From the NCBI RefSeq assembly GCF_025143825.1, contig NZ_CP083560.1, positions 496,001 through 560,000 on the forward strand: DNA of 64,000 nucleotides, given 5' to 3'. Under the pieces are notes generated by a model. The model was not told the origin of the DNA. It worked only from the letters and a program-made list of their open reading frames with translations, and did not search any database. The DNA comes from Sulfitobacter sp. S223. Its GTDB lineage: Bacteria > Pseudomonadota > Alphaproteobacteria > Rhodobacterales > Rhodobacteraceae. The translations under genes were made by a program, and so were the position numbers. Below are positions 26,852-34,881 of the stretch, one piece after another. The stretch's first letter is position 1, and each line of letters starts with the position of its first letter.

Positions 26852-27385
26852 TTAATCCTGCGGTGCAGGCTTGGGCGTGGGCAAAATGCCTTCGGGCGGG
26901 TCTGCAACGATACGTCGCGATGCCAGATCCACGGTCGGCACGGCGGCCTTGGTGAAAGGCAGGAAGGTCGTCGTTGACGAGCCGCTCAGCTGAAGCTCGA
27001 GCAAGTCGTCAGCACCGTGGTTCTGCACGGTTTTCACGCGGCCCAGCAACTCTCCGCCCGTATCGTAGACATCTATGCCAATCAGATCGGCGTGATAGAA
27101 TTCATCGTCGGGCAGGGACGGGAGCTGCTCACGCAGAGCAAAGAGCTGTGTGCCGCGCAGAGCGTCCGCATCTTCTTTGCTGCTGACATCGGGCAGGCGG
27201 CCTGCAAATCCGCCTTTGATCGGTCGCAGAATAGCCAATGCGAACTGGCGATTGCCGGTCTCGTCCGTTAGCGGAGTATACGTCTCGATATCTTCGGGGA
27301 TGGCACAAAAGCTCTTGATCCTCAGTTCGCCGCTTACGCCGTAGGCTCCCGAAATGACACCGACACAGATATGTGTATCGCTCAT
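26852..27385 (-). CDS. rimM: Ribosome maturation factor RimM
   Basis: A 177-residue 30S maturation factor that binds S19 and helps assemble the 16S 3' domain. It starts [23 protein letters not shown] behind GGAG. The N-terminal barrel ends near residue 90 and the PRC-barrel domain carries [21 protein letters not shown]. Its ATG overlaps the stop of a 49-aa gene (ATGA). Position after rpsP and bluB is a variation on the rpsP-rimM-trmD-rplS operon. Confidence 0.95.
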   Translation of the reverse strand: MSDTHICVGVISGAYGVSGELRIKSFCAIPEDIETYTPLTDETGNRQFALAILRPIKGGFAGRLPDVSSKEDADALRGTQLFALREQLPSLPDDEFYHADLIGIDVYDTGGELLGRVKTVQNHGADDLLELQLSGSSTTTFLPFTKAAVPTVDLASRRIVADPPEGILPTPKPAPQD

Positions 27386-27531
27386 TGTAGCAACTCCGAA
27401 TCTACACAAATGCTACCGGTCCACTGACCTTCCCCTGCCGAGCATTCTGCACGCATCAGCATCCCGTTAAGGTAAAATCCCAACACGGCACCCAAGGCCA
27501 GTGTGGCGACAAATTTCAGCAGTTTGAACAT
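27382..27531 (-). CDS. 49-aa small membrane-associated protein before rimM
   Basis: A short gene fitted exactly between bluB and rimM. Its ATG overlaps the bluB stop by one base and its TGA overlaps the rimM ATG (ATGA). The product starts [20 protein letters not shown], one hydrophobic helix, and continues with a 28-residue tail holding two cysteines ([22 protein letters not shown] split as AEC and SIC). The pattern suggests a membrane-anchored periplasmic peptide with a possible disulfide. I do not recognise the family. The double coupling and sensible codon use support translation. Confidence 0.6.
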   Translation of the reverse strand: MFKLLKFVATLALGAVLGFYLNGMLMRAECSAGEGQWTGSICVDSELLQ

Positions 27532-28160
27532 CAGCGTTCCTCAATGTGCAGGGCAGCGGCGCGCGCTTCCCAGCCTTTGGTTTCAAGCTCTGGGGTTAGG
27601 GATACATCGGCGGGCCAGCCAAGGCAAAGGTAAGCGACAAGCGACCAGTCGTCGGGGGCATCAAGATCGCGACAAAGTCGTTGGGGATCAAGAACGGAAA
27701 CCCAGCCGATACCCAACCCCAGAGTTCGGGCATGCAGCCACATCAACGTGATCGCCCCCACCACTGAATAGCGGCGCATTTCCGGCATGGTCGCTGCACC
27801 AAGCCCTGCGCCCTTCGGCGTGCTGTCATCGCAGAAAATAGCGAGATGTTCAGGCGCTTCACGCATGCCGGACAGTTTAAGGGATGCATAAAGGGCGGCC
27901 TTGTCGCCGGAGTATCCCTCAAGCGCTTTTTCATTGGCTGTTTGGTAATTGGCAAGCGCGGCTGCGCGCGCGGTGTCAGAACGGACACGCAGAACGCGCC
28001 AAGGTTCTGAAAGCCCCACAGAGGGGGCCAAAGAGAGTGTGGAGAGGCACTCTTGAACAAGTGCCTCATCCACGGGATCTGTGCGAAAATGGCGCACATC
28101 GCGGCGCCATCGCATCAGGTCGGTCAGCCCGGCACGGAAGTCATCCGAAAACGCATGCAT
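27531..28160 (-). CDS. bluB: 5,6-dimethylbenzimidazole synthase
   Basis: A flavin-destroying nitroreductase-fold enzyme that makes the lower ligand of vitamin B12 from FMNH2 and O2. It has 209 residues. The BluB hallmarks MRWRRDVRHFRTDPVDEAL and LAPSVGLSEPWRVLRV near residues 16-60 separate it from general nitroreductases. YSVVGAITLMWLHARTLGLGIGWVSVLDP is also family-like, cited here as its core VGAITLMWLHARTLGLG. It lies between rpsP and the 49-aa gene, away from cobC/cobD at 43-45 kb in this window. Confidence 0.82.
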   Translation of the reverse strand: MHAFSDDFRAGLTDLMRWRRDVRHFRTDPVDEALVQECLSTLSLAPSVGLSEPWRVLRVRSDTARAAALANYQTANEKALEGYSGDKAALYASLKLSGMREAPEHLAIFCDDSTPKGAGLGAATMPEMRRYSVVGAITLMWLHARTLGLGIGWVSVLDPQRLCRDLDAPDDWSLVAYLCLGWPADVSLTPELETKGWEARAAALHIEER

Positions 28161-28179
28161 GCCGGGGCGGCCTCCTGAC

Positions 28180-28584
28180 TTACTCAGCCGCTGCTTCTTC
28201 TGCTGCTGGTGCTTCCTCGGCTGGTGCTGCGGCTGCTTCTGCTGCTGCGGCGGCCTTGTCGGCTTTCTCCTGAACGCGCTCTTGCGCTTTCTTGCCTGGC
28301 GTACCCTTCTTAGGGTTGTTGCGCTCTTTCTTGGGGCTCACGCCTGCAGCTTCCAGCATGCGCTGAACGCGATCTGTTGGCTGTGCGCCATGGCTCATCC
28401 AGTATTCGATGCGCTCAACGTTCATCTTTACGCGGTCTTCGCTGTCTTTCGGCAGCAGTGGGGAGTATGTGCCCAGCTTTTCGATGAAACGGCCATCGCG
28501 TGGCATGCGGCTGTCAGCTGCAACGATGCGGTAAAAAGGGCGCTTTTTGGAACCGCCACGGGCGAGACGAATTTTCATGGACAT
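28180..28584 (-). CDS. rpsP: 30S ribosomal protein S16
   Basis: A 134-residue S16 starting [20 protein letters not shown], with the conserved core through [14 protein letters not shown]. Like other alphaproteobacterial S16 it has a long Ala/Glu/Lys tail (residues 95-134). Start 28584 is placed behind AAAGGA with good spacing; the second ATG two codons later is possible. It is followed by bluB after 19 bases. Confidence 0.96.
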   Translation of the reverse strand: MSMKIRLARGGSKKRPFYRIVAADSRMPRDGRFIEKLGTYSPLLPKDSEDRVKMNVERIEYWMSHGAQPTDRVQRMLEAAGVSPKKERNNPKKGTPGKKAQERVQEKADKAAAAAEAAAAPAEEAPAAEEAAAE

Positions 28585-28597
28585 GATTTAGTTTCCT

Positions 28598-28900
28598 TTA
28601 GTTTATATCTTGGTGATGTTTGTGGTGCTGAATGACTTCAGCGATGATGAAGTTGAGGAACTTCTTGGCGAATTCAGGGTCCAGGTCGGCCTGTTTTGCC
28701 AAATCTTCTAGCCGGGCAATCTGGCTCGCTTCGCGATCCGGATCGGACGGGGGAAGGTCGTGCTCGGCTTTGAGTTTTCCCACAGCCTGAGTATGTTTGA
28801 ACCGCTCGCCCAGCGTATAGACAAGGATCGCATCAAGGCGGTCGATGCTGGCGCGGTGTCCTTTAAGGACTTCGGCGGCAAGTTTGACGGGATCGGTCAC
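28598..28900 (-). CDS. Chorismate mutase, AroQ type
   Basis: Rearranges chorismate to prephenate, feeding the pheA product at the left edge of the window. It is a 100-residue all-helical AroQ domain. The GTG start at 28900 follows GGAG and overlaps the NIPSNAP stop (GTGA). Key segments are HRASIDRLDAILVYTLGERF, with the first-helix arginine, VGKLKAEHDLPPSDPDRE, with the lysine and Asp-Arg-Glu site, and the last helix IAEVIQHHKHHQ. There is no fused dehydratase or dehydrogenase domain. Confidence 0.87.
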   Translation of the reverse strand: MTDPVKLAAEVLKGHRASIDRLDAILVYTLGERFKHTQAVGKLKAEHDLPPSDPDREASQIARLEDLAKQADLDPEFAKKFLNFIIAEVIQHHKHHQDIN

Positions 28901-29229
28901 AGGCCCAACTCCTCTACTGTTGCGCCATCGAAAAGCGGCTTTGTGAAGGAGCGGTCGTAGCGGCGGATGCACTTGGTGCGCTTGGCGTGCTCATAGGCGC
29001 GCAAGCATTCGGCGTCCTCCCACATACGGGCACGGTAATCTTCATAGTCGGCCAATGAGGCGAACGAGAAGTGGCAATAGGCGATGTCGTTCGGACCCTC
29101 ATGCGGCATGTGATAGCCGTGATGCGTCCCGCCAAGCTTTTTGACAAGATGCAGCCACGCCTTCGCGTAGATTTCGAACTCCGGCAGTTTGTCCGGGTCG
29201 ATCTCGTATCTGACGGTACAGCTGATCAT
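28897..29229 (-). CDS. NIPSNAP family protein
   Basis: A 110-residue ferredoxin-like alpha+beta barrel protein. It begins MISCTVRYEIDPDKLPEFEIY and contains WLHLVKKLGGTHHGYHMPHEG, typical of bacterial NIPSNAP/DUF1330-like proteins. Function is unknown; relatives include stress- or antibiotic-monooxygenase-like dimers. It overlaps ffh by 4 bases upstream (ATGA) and the chorismate mutase gene by 4 bases downstream, so it is translationally coupled to both. Confidence 0.75.
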   Translation of the reverse strand: MISCTVRYEIDPDKLPEFEIYAKAWLHLVKKLGGTHHGYHMPHEGPNDIAYCHFSFASLADYEDYRARMWEDAECLRAYEHAKRTKCIRRYDRSFTKPLFDGATVEELGL

Positions 29230-30722
29230 TTCTTTTTACCAAAGCCGGACAGGCCCGAAGGCAGGCCCATGCCGCTGCCAAGACCGGGCAGTTTGCCGCC
29301 CATCTGCTTGGCCGCTGCCTCAAGCGCTTTCGGGTCCATGCCCTGTGCCATCGCGGCAGGGTCCATTCCACCTTTGCCCATCATCTGCTTCATGGCTTGT
29401 TTCATCATGCCACCTTTGCCCATCTTGCCCATTTTCTTCATCATGTCGGACATCTGGCGCTGCATTTTCATCAGCTTGTTAAGGTCGCTCACTTCCATTC
29501 CGGCGCCTTTGGCGATGCGCTTTTTACGGCTGGCCTGAAGCAAGGCGGGATTGGCGCGCTCTTTCTTGGTCATGGAATTGATCAGGGCGATCTGCTGTTT
29601 GAGAATCCGGTCGTCAAGACCTGCGTCCTCAACCTGTTTGGCCATTTTGCCCATTCCGGGCATCATGCCCATCATGCCTTGCATGCCGCCCATCTTAATC
29701 ATTTGCTCAAGCTGCATCTTGAGGTCGTTCATATTGAACTGACCTTTCGCCATGCGCTTCATCATTTTTTCGGCTTGTTCAGCCTCGATGGTTTCTTGGG
29801 CTTTTTCGACAAGAGCGACAATATCGCCCATGCCAAGGATGCGGCCTGCGATACGCTCTGGCTCGAATGTCTCAAGCGCGTCCATTTTTTCGCCAAGACC
29901 AACGTATTTGATCGGCTTGCCTGTAATGGCGCGCATCGACAATGCCGCACCACCACGGCCATCGCCGTCCATACGGGTCAGGACAACGCCGGAAATGCCG
30001 ATGCGCTGGTTGAAGTTTTCAGCGGTTTGCACGGCGTCCTGACCTGTAAGGCCGTCAACCACCAACAGTGTTTCACGCGGCGTGACGACATCACGGACGG
30101 CTTCAACCTGCGCCATCAGCTCTTCGTCAATGCTCAGGCGGCCCGCTGTATCGAGCATGTAGACATCATAGCCGCCAAGCGCCGCTTGAGTTTTCGTGCG
30201 TTTGGCGATTGCTACGGGGCTTTCGCCCTTAACAATCGGCAGGGTGTCCACGCCGATTTGCACACCAAGGATTGCCAGCTGCTCCATCGCGGCGGGGCGG
30301 TTCACATCAAGTGAGGCCATCAGCACACGTTTGCCGTCTTTTTCTTTCAGACGTTTTGCCAGCTTGGCAGTTGTGGTTGTCTTACCGGAGCCTTGTAGGC
30401 CGACCATCAGGATCGGGGCCGGCGGGTTATCAATCTTTAACGCGCCTGGCTCACCTTCACCCTTTAGGACATCAATCAGGGCGTCATGAACAATTTTGAC
30501 GACCTGCTGACCGGGTGTGATGGATTTGGTCACAGCTTGACCAGTCGCTTTTTCCTGCACAGCGTTGACAAAATCACGCGCGACCGGAAGCGATACGTCC
30601 GCCTCCAGCAGAGCCACGCGAACTTCGCGCAGAGCGGTTTTTACGTCCTCTTCGTTAAGCGCGCCCTGTTTGGTCAGGCGGTCAAAAACACCAGAGAGGC
30701 GTTCACTGAGATTCTCAAACAT
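29226..30722 (-). CDS. ffh: Signal recognition particle protein Ffh
   Basis: SRP54 GTPase that targets nascent inner-membrane proteins. It has 498 residues. The N domain starts MFENLSERLSGVFDRL. The G domain has GLQGSGKTTT near residues 107-116, DTAGR, TRMDGDGRGGAAL and the GxGEK segment YVGLGEKMDAL. The methionine-rich M domain (about 300-498) contains MIKMGGMQGMMGMMPGMGKM and an unusually Met/Gly/Lys-rich tail. Start 30722 gives the family N-terminus. It heads the 13-frame minus-strand operon behind a leader with three hairpins. Confidence 0.96.
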   Translation of the reverse strand: MFENLSERLSGVFDRLTKQGALNEEDVKTALREVRVALLEADVSLPVARDFVNAVQEKATGQAVTKSITPGQQVVKIVHDALIDVLKGEGEPGALKIDNPPAPILMVGLQGSGKTTTTAKLAKRLKEKDGKRVLMASLDVNRPAAMEQLAILGVQIGVDTLPIVKGESPVAIAKRTKTQAALGGYDVYMLDTAGRLSIDEELMAQVEAVRDVVTPRETLLVVDGLTGQDAVQTAENFNQRIGISGVVLTRMDGDGRGGAALSMRAITGKPIKYVGLGEKMDALETFEPERIAGRILGMGDIVALVEKAQETIEAEQAEKMMKRMAKGQFNMNDLKMQLEQMIKMGGMQGMMGMMPGMGKMAKQVEDAGLDDRILKQQIALINSMTKKERANPALLQASRKKRIAKGAGMEVSDLNKLMKMQRQMSDMMKKMGKMGKGGMMKQAMKQMMGKGGMDPAAMAQGMDPKALEAAAKQMGGKLPGLGSGMGLPSGLSGFGKKK

Positions 30723-30790
30723 GGGCAGCAGCCCCTTTTCGTCGGTTGCGTCTGTCTCCAATGTAGGAGCCACCGCGTGAATGCACAAAT

Positions 30791-30863
30791 GCCCCAGTGG
30801 GCGTAACACGCTGACTGGGGGCGATCCTGACATCGGGACAGGACCGGAAGGCTTTGCTTCCGG
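30791..30863 (-). promoter_or_regulatory. Structured ffh leader with three consecutive hairpins
   Basis: Three inverted repeats lie in tandem 70-140 bases before ffh: CCCCAGT/ACTGGGG (30792-30798 with 30814-30820, inner CGT/ACG), TCCTG/CAGGA (30825-30829 with 30839-30843) and CCGGAAG/CTTCCGG (30844-30850 with 30857-30863). No T run follows on either strand, so they do not look like terminators. They may be a regulatory 5' UTR or small RNA. It does not match the 4.5S SRP RNA. Confidence 0.4.
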
Positions 30864-30999
30864 AGATTTGCATGTCGTTTAGGCTGATGGCGATCCTGAG
30901 TCAAGTATAGCGGGTCATGGACGCACACGCCCTTGCACTTCTGTGCGAATATACGAAAATGGGCGCGTAAATGTTCATCTGCGCACAGGAAGCCGCGAC

Positions 31000-31875
31000 A
31001 TGCAAAACTGGGACGAGGTGAGGACTGCCTATCAAGTAGCACGAATGGGTACGGTAAGTGGCGCAGCAGAGGCCCTTGGGGTGCACCATGCGACCGTAAT
31101 TCGGCATATTGATGCATTGGAAAAACGGTTGGGCATAAAATTATTCCAGCGTCATGCGCGTGGCTATACTGCCACTGAGGCGGGGGAGGATCTGCTGCGG
31201 GTGGCGCAAGCCACCGAGGATCAGTTCAGCCAGTTGCTTAGTCGGATCAAAGGGCACGGCACAGATGTCTCGGGTGATCTGGTCGTGACCTCAGTCGAAG
31301 CGATGACGCCGCGGATTGCGCCAATGTTGGTGGCATTTCAGAAAAAGCACCCCGGTATTGTCGTACGCTATCTGACCGGCGACCGGTTGTTCCGGTTGGA
31401 ATACGGCGAAGCGCACGTTGCGATCCGCGCCGGAGCAGCGCCCGAACAGCCTGATAATGTCGTTCAGCCGCTGACGGCGCAGGCTGTCGGCCTTTACGCA
31501 TCAAAGGATTATATCGCAAAGCACGGCGTCCCCAAAGATACCCAAGATTTTTCAAACCACCGGTTCGTCGGGCATGACGATACCGATACGCGCGCTCCTT
31601 TCTACAAATGGCTAGCGACAACCGTCCCTCCCAAAAACATTGTCTACCGAAGCGATGACGAACATGCGATTTTTCTGGCTATCCGGGCCGGCGCCGGGAT
31701 CGGTTTTCTCACGGAGGAGGATGCAGCAACGCATTCCGAACTGGTCCAAGTTGCCCCGCCTAGGGCAGAGTGGGCAGCGCAGTTATGGCTGGTTACGCAT
31801 GTAGACTTGCACCGGACCAGCAAAGTGCAGGCTTTGGTGAAGTTCCTCAAGGCTCGCATCAAGGAGAATGGTTGA
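31000..31875 (+). CDS. LysR-family transcriptional regulator
   Basis: A 291-residue regulator. The winged HTH covers residues 2-62 (NWDEVRTAYQVARMGTVSGA, LGVHHATVIRHIDALEKRLG). The effector domain follows from about residue 85. The helix-turn-helix start lacks the usual Met-Asp-Leu pattern but has all helix positions. ATG 31000 follows AGGA; a frame extension to 30943 is not needed. Its stop overlaps the exporter gene by one base (TGATG), so it probably controls that exporter in cis as part of one operon. Confidence 0.9.
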   Translation: MQNWDEVRTAYQVARMGTVSGAAEALGVHHATVIRHIDALEKRLGIKLFQRHARGYTATEAGEDLLRVAQATEDQFSQLLSRIKGHGTDVSGDLVVTSVEAMTPRIAPMLVAFQKKHPGIVVRYLTGDRLFRLEYGEAHVAIRAGAAPEQPDNVVQPLTAQAVGLYASKDYIAKHGVPKDTQDFSNHRFVGHDDTDTRAPFYKWLATTVPPKNIVYRSDDEHAIFLAIRAGAGIGFLTEEDAATHSELVQVAPPRAEWAAQLWLVTHVDLHRTSKVQALVKFLKARIKENG

Positions 31876-32783
31876 TGGCACCTCAGGCGCAGGGGCATTT
31901 CGCCATGCTGCTCTTTTCTGCGCTTGTGGCTGGCTCATTCTCTCTTGGCGGGATGGTCGCGAATGAGATCGCGCCACTGGCGCTGAATGCTGTTCGTTTT
32001 CTGATCGCGGGTGCGGCAGTGGGGGCAGTTGCTTTTGCCACAACAGGTTTCGCGCGCAGCGATTTCGCGGCGCCTTGGCGGTACGTGCTGTTGGGCGGAT
32101 TGTTTGCGATCTATTTTGTGCTGATGTTTGAAGGGCTCAAGACTTCGGCGCCAGTCAGTTCGGCGGCGGTGTTCACGCTTGTCCCTGCGATGTCGGGCGT
32201 GTTTGCGTGGATCATGCTACGCCAGCGTATCACGCCGAGAATGGGGCTGGCACTGTGCGTCGGAGGACTGGGTGCAGTATGGGTCATTTTTCGTGCCGAC
32301 GTTGTTGCGCTGTTCGCATTTGATGTCGGGCGCGGCGAGGTTATTTTCTTTTTCGGCTGTATCGCGCATGCCGTCTATACTCCGCTTGTACGCTTGCTTA
32401 ATCGCGGAGAGACAGCTGTTGTCTTCTCCTTCGGGACCCTTGTTGCCGGAACGATATGGCTGGGGTTGGTCGGTGCCCGCGATATTCTTGCGACGGATTG
32501 GCACGCGCTGCGCCCGATGGTTTGGGTCACCATTCTTTATGTTTCGCTCGGAGCGAGCGCCATTACATTCGTATTGGTGCAATTTGCAGCGCTGCGCCTG
32601 CCTTCAGCCAAGGTGATGGCCTATACTTATCTTGTACCAAGTTGGGTGATCGTTTGGGAGGCGGCATTGGGCAACAGCCTGCCACCGGCACTGATCCTCG
32701 CAGGGACCGGTCTGACTGTTGTTGCCTTGTTGCTTTTGGTCCGGGACGACGACGCGCTATCCATTAAGGCCGTTCAAAACTAA
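31875..32783 (+). CDS. EamA/DMT-superfamily transporter
   Basis: A 302-residue membrane protein with about ten helices in two EamA repeats (first repeat to about residue 140, second to 290). The C-terminus is short and charged. Members export or import amino acids and other metabolites; the substrate is unknown. It is translationally coupled to the preceding LysR gene. Confidence 0.85.
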   Translation: MAPQAQGHFAMLLFSALVAGSFSLGGMVANEIAPLALNAVRFLIAGAAVGAVAFATTGFARSDFAAPWRYVLLGGLFAIYFVLMFEGLKTSAPVSSAAVFTLVPAMSGVFAWIMLRQRITPRMGLALCVGGLGAVWVIFRADVVALFAFDVGRGEVIFFFGCIAHAVYTPLVRLLNRGETAVVFSFGTLVAGTIWLGLVGARDILATDWHALRPMVWVTILYVSLGASAITFVLVQFAALRLPSAKVMAYTYLVPSWVIVWEAALGNSLPPALILAGTGLTVVALLLLVRDDDALSIKAVQN

Positions 32784-32797
32784 ATTTTCTTCTTCAT

Positions 32798-32823
32798 GGA
32801 ACAAGATTGGTTTGGGTAGCGTT
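32798..32823 (+). promoter_or_regulatory. ECF sigma-type promoter candidate GGAAC-N17-CGTT
   Basis: GGAAC at 32798-32802 and CGTT at 32820-32823 are separated by 17 bases, matching the alphaproteobacterial EcfG-type pattern. It lies upstream of the 22-aa peptide gene and would start transcription near 32830. Many Rhodobacterales lack EcfG, so the match may serve another ECF sigma factor or be chance. Confidence 0.4.
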
Positions 32824-32839
32824 TGATAGATAACGGAGC

Positions 32840-32932
32840 GAAAGTTGCCCAATTGGCCGGTTCATGTTTTACCTCGGTGATCCGGGTTATTGTGCAACTT
32901 TCCTTCCGACGGACCGGTTCAATGTAGCCGGT
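32840..32932 (+). promoter_or_regulatory. Inverted-repeat leader of the 22-aa peptide gene
   Basis: GAAAGTTGC (32840-32848) pairs with GCAACTTTC (32894-32902), a 9-bp stem around a 45-base loop. A second stem ACCGG/CCGGT (32913-32917 with 32928-32932) lies nearer the ribosome site. The whole 5' region therefore can fold, which suggests post-transcriptional control or a dual-function small RNA. Confidence 0.4.
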
Positions 32933-32958
32933 AAGCTAATATTAGAAAGGAACACCCA

Positions 32959-33027
32959 ATGCGTGGTATCATTTATCTTGTCGGCCTCGTTGTAATCGTT
33001 TTGGCTATCGTCCAGTTCGTATTGTAA
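32959..33027 (+). CDS. 22-aa single-helix membrane peptide
   Basis: A very short frame behind an excellent ribosome site (GAAAGGAACACCCA before the ATG). The 22-residue product is MRGIIYLVGLVVIVLAIVQF plus Val-Leu: a basic N-terminus and one uninterrupted hydrophobic helix. It is followed within 30 bases by a strong terminator, so it sits in its own small transcription unit between the exporter gene and convergent arsR. I recall similar 22-24-residue peptides in Rhodobacteraceae annotated as hypothetical, but function is unknown. Small one-helix proteins often regulate membrane enzymes or transporters. Confidence 0.65.
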   Translation: MRGIIYLVGLVVIVLAIVQFVL

Positions 33028-33055
33028 CAACCCGTTTTGGGTTAGTAAGATTTCA

Positions 33056-33078
33056 AGAGAGCCTTCGGGCTCTCTTTT
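33056..33078 (+). terminator. Terminator after the 22-aa peptide gene
   Basis: Stem GAGAGCC/GGCTCTC with a TTCG loop followed by TTTT, 29 bases after the stop. It may also help end the convergent arsR transcript. Confidence 0.85.
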
Positions 33079-33083
33079 GCATT

Positions 33084-33425
33084 TCAGGTAGACGGATCGT
33101 CGGCTTCGCCCAGTTCTTTTTCCAGAAACCGCTCAAACGCATCCAGATGCACAGGTTCGAACTGGCCAAAGCCTTGCATCCAGACAGAGGCGGCCCGCAA
33201 AGCGTCGGGCTCCAGTTTGCACCACTTTACCCGACCGCGCTTTTCTTGCGTGATCAGGCCTGCGGCAGTCAGCACCCCCAGATGTTTGGAAATCGAAGCT
33301 AGCGACACATCAAATGGTTCGGCCACATCGGTGACGGCCATATCATCCTCCAGTAGCATCGCAAGGATGGCTCGGCGGGTGGGGTCTGACAGGGCGGCAA
33401 AGGTGGTGTCGAGTGAGGGTTTCAT
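33084..33425 (-). CDS. ArsR-family winged-helix regulator
   Basis: A 113-residue ArsR-type repressor. The HTH spans about residues 5-80 (FAALSDPTRRAILAMLLEDD and VSLASISKHLGVLTAAGLI). Metal-binding cysteine motifs of ArsR/SmtB are absent; one cysteine (VKWCKLEP) is present, so it is probably of the non-metal, SdpR-like kind often paired with SRPBCC genes, though none is adjacent. Start ATG 33425 gives the family N-terminus; the ribosome site is weak. It is divergent from the ATP synthase operon. Confidence 0.87.
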   Translation of the reverse strand: MKPSLDTTFAALSDPTRRAILAMLLEDDMAVTDVAEPFDVSLASISKHLGVLTAAGLITQEKRGRVKWCKLEPDALRAASVWMQGFGQFEPVHLDAFERFLEKELGEADDPST

Positions 33426-33437
33426 AAGGCAGACCAA

Positions 33438-33679
33438 TAGCGTGTCGTTCCCGTGGGCGAAAGCACAAGCCGCAGCTGGTCAGACAAAAGATCAACCGGA
33501 TGGTTGAATAACGATCAGGCGCGAAAATTGATGTTTTGGTCGGCTAAACAGCGATCCCAAAACAATGGAGAAATTTATTTATTATATATTTCAGCATGTT
33601 GCGTTGCGTGTTCAGGCCGTTGACTCCGTTCGGGCGGCGAAGTACCTAACCTGCAAGACATCCAAGCGGGGGCGCACCT
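33438..33679. promoter_or_regulatory. Intergenic region upstream of the F0 operon
   Basis: This 242-bp gap separates divergent arsR and atpI. It contains the only strongly AT-rich tract nearby (about 33568-33595, TTTATTTATTATATATTTC), which is the likely promoter region of the atp operon. I see no gene in it. Confidence 0.35.
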
Positions 33680-34000
33680 GTGAACGACCAAGATCGCAAA
33701 GCGGAAATGGCAGCGATTGAGGCGCGGATAGCAGCAGCTAAAGGCACGCAAGAGCCAAAGCCGCGCGCGGATGAGCACTACTCACAGGCGCAGATGGCCT
33801 GGCGGATGGTGATAGAGCTTGTGGCCGGTCTTGGGATCGGTTTCGGCATCGGGTACGGGCTGGATCTGTTCTTTGGAACGCTGCCCATATTTATGGTGCT
33901 GTTTGTCATGTTGGGCCTCGCGGCCGGAGTAAAGACGATGCTTCGATCCGCGCAGGAAATGCAGGACAAAAAAGTGGCCGAAGAGGCCGGAGAAGAATAA
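33680..34000 (+). CDS. atpI: ATP synthase protein I
   Basis: A 106-residue accessory protein of F0 assembly, with GTG start. Two membrane helices (about residues 42-62 and 68-88) carry [20 protein letters not shown], typical of AtpI. The N-terminus is charged and the C-terminus ends in acidic residues. It heads atpI-atpB-atpE-atpX-atpF. AtpI is thought to help c-ring assembly or Mg2+ handling. Confidence 0.88.
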   Translation: MNDQDRKAEMAAIEARIAAAKGTQEPKPRADEHYSQAQMAWRMVIELVAGLGIGFGIGYGLDLFFGTLPIFMVLFVMLGLAAGVKTMLRSAQEMQDKKVAEEAGEE

Positions 34001-34061
34001 CGCCCCTCAGGGGGTAATCGTAAACCGCCTCAGCCGGGGCGATGAGTGAAGGGGCCTAGAG

Positions 34062-34820
34062 ATGGCAACAGAAGCACAAGGCGCGGAAGAAGGCGGTCTG
34101 GTCTTTCACCCGATGGATCAGTTCATCGTTTCCCCATTGGGTGGTGACGGTCCGGTACAGTGGTTTACATTCACGAACGCAGCGTTGTGGACAACCTTTG
34201 CCGTTATCGCAGTGTTCCTGCTGCTGGTTGTCGCGACATCAAAGCGCGCAGTCGTTCCGGGCCGGATGCAGTCCGTCGCCGAGTTGGCCTATGGCTTTGT
34301 TTACAAAATGGTCGAAGACATCTGCGGTAAAGAGGGTGTCAAATACTTCCCCTACATCATGACACTGTTCATGTTTATCGTTTGCGCCAACTTCCTTGGC
34401 CTGCTTCCGACAGCATTCACGCCCACATCTCACTTCGCTGTGACGGTTGTGTTGGCGCTGGCAGTGTTCATCGTTGTAACGGTTCTGGGCTTTGTCAAAA
34501 ACGGCACCGCTTTCCTGAGTTTGTTCTGGGTTGCTTCTGCACCGCTGGCGCTGCGCCCCGTTCTGGCAATTATCGAACTGATTTCATACTTCGTACGCCC
34601 CGTGAGCCACTCCATTCGTTTGGCTGGTAACGTCATGGCGGGCCACGCAGTTATCAAAGTTTTCGCGGGTTTTGCAGCACTGGTTGCTGTGTCGCCCATC
34701 GCGATCCTCGGGATCACGGCGATGTACGGTCTGGAGGTCCTTGTGTCCTTTATTCAGGCCTACGTTTTCACGATCCTGACATGCGTGTACCTCAAGGACG
34801 CGCTGCACCCACACCACTAA
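34062..34820 (+). CDS. atpB: F0F1 ATP synthase subunit a
   Basis: A 252-residue membrane subunit that forms the proton half-channels. [20 protein letters not shown] begins the protein proper. The essential arginine lies in [14 protein letters not shown] near residue 187, and the last helices read [19 protein letters not shown]. It belongs to an F0-only operon; the F1 genes are not in this window, as is usual for alphaproteobacteria. Confidence 0.96.
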   Translation: MATEAQGAEEGGLVFHPMDQFIVSPLGGDGPVQWFTFTNAALWTTFAVIAVFLLLVVATSKRAVVPGRMQSVAELAYGFVYKMVEDICGKEGVKYFPYIMTLFMFIVCANFLGLLPTAFTPTSHFAVTVVLALAVFIVVTVLGFVKNGTAFLSLFWVASAPLALRPVLAIIELISYFVRPVSHSIRLAGNVMAGHAVIKVFAGFAALVAVSPIAILGITAMYGLEVLVSFIQAYVFTILTCVYLKDALHPHH

Positions 34821-34881
34821 CGACAGGCGGGCTACTTCCGTCTCACTATCTACTCAACTTCCAATCGTAAGGAGAATTCAC

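Noticed and set aside
29397-30314. Plus-strand frame of 305 codons opposite ffh
   Set aside because: Antisense shadow of ffh; its His/Phe/Leu-rich sequence mirrors the Met-rich M domain.
30791-30863. 4.5S SRP RNA next to ffh
   Set aside because: The CCGGAAG stretch recalls the SRP RNA loop, but the GGAA-asymmetric-loop pattern and flanking helix are absent, and the element forms three separate hairpins.
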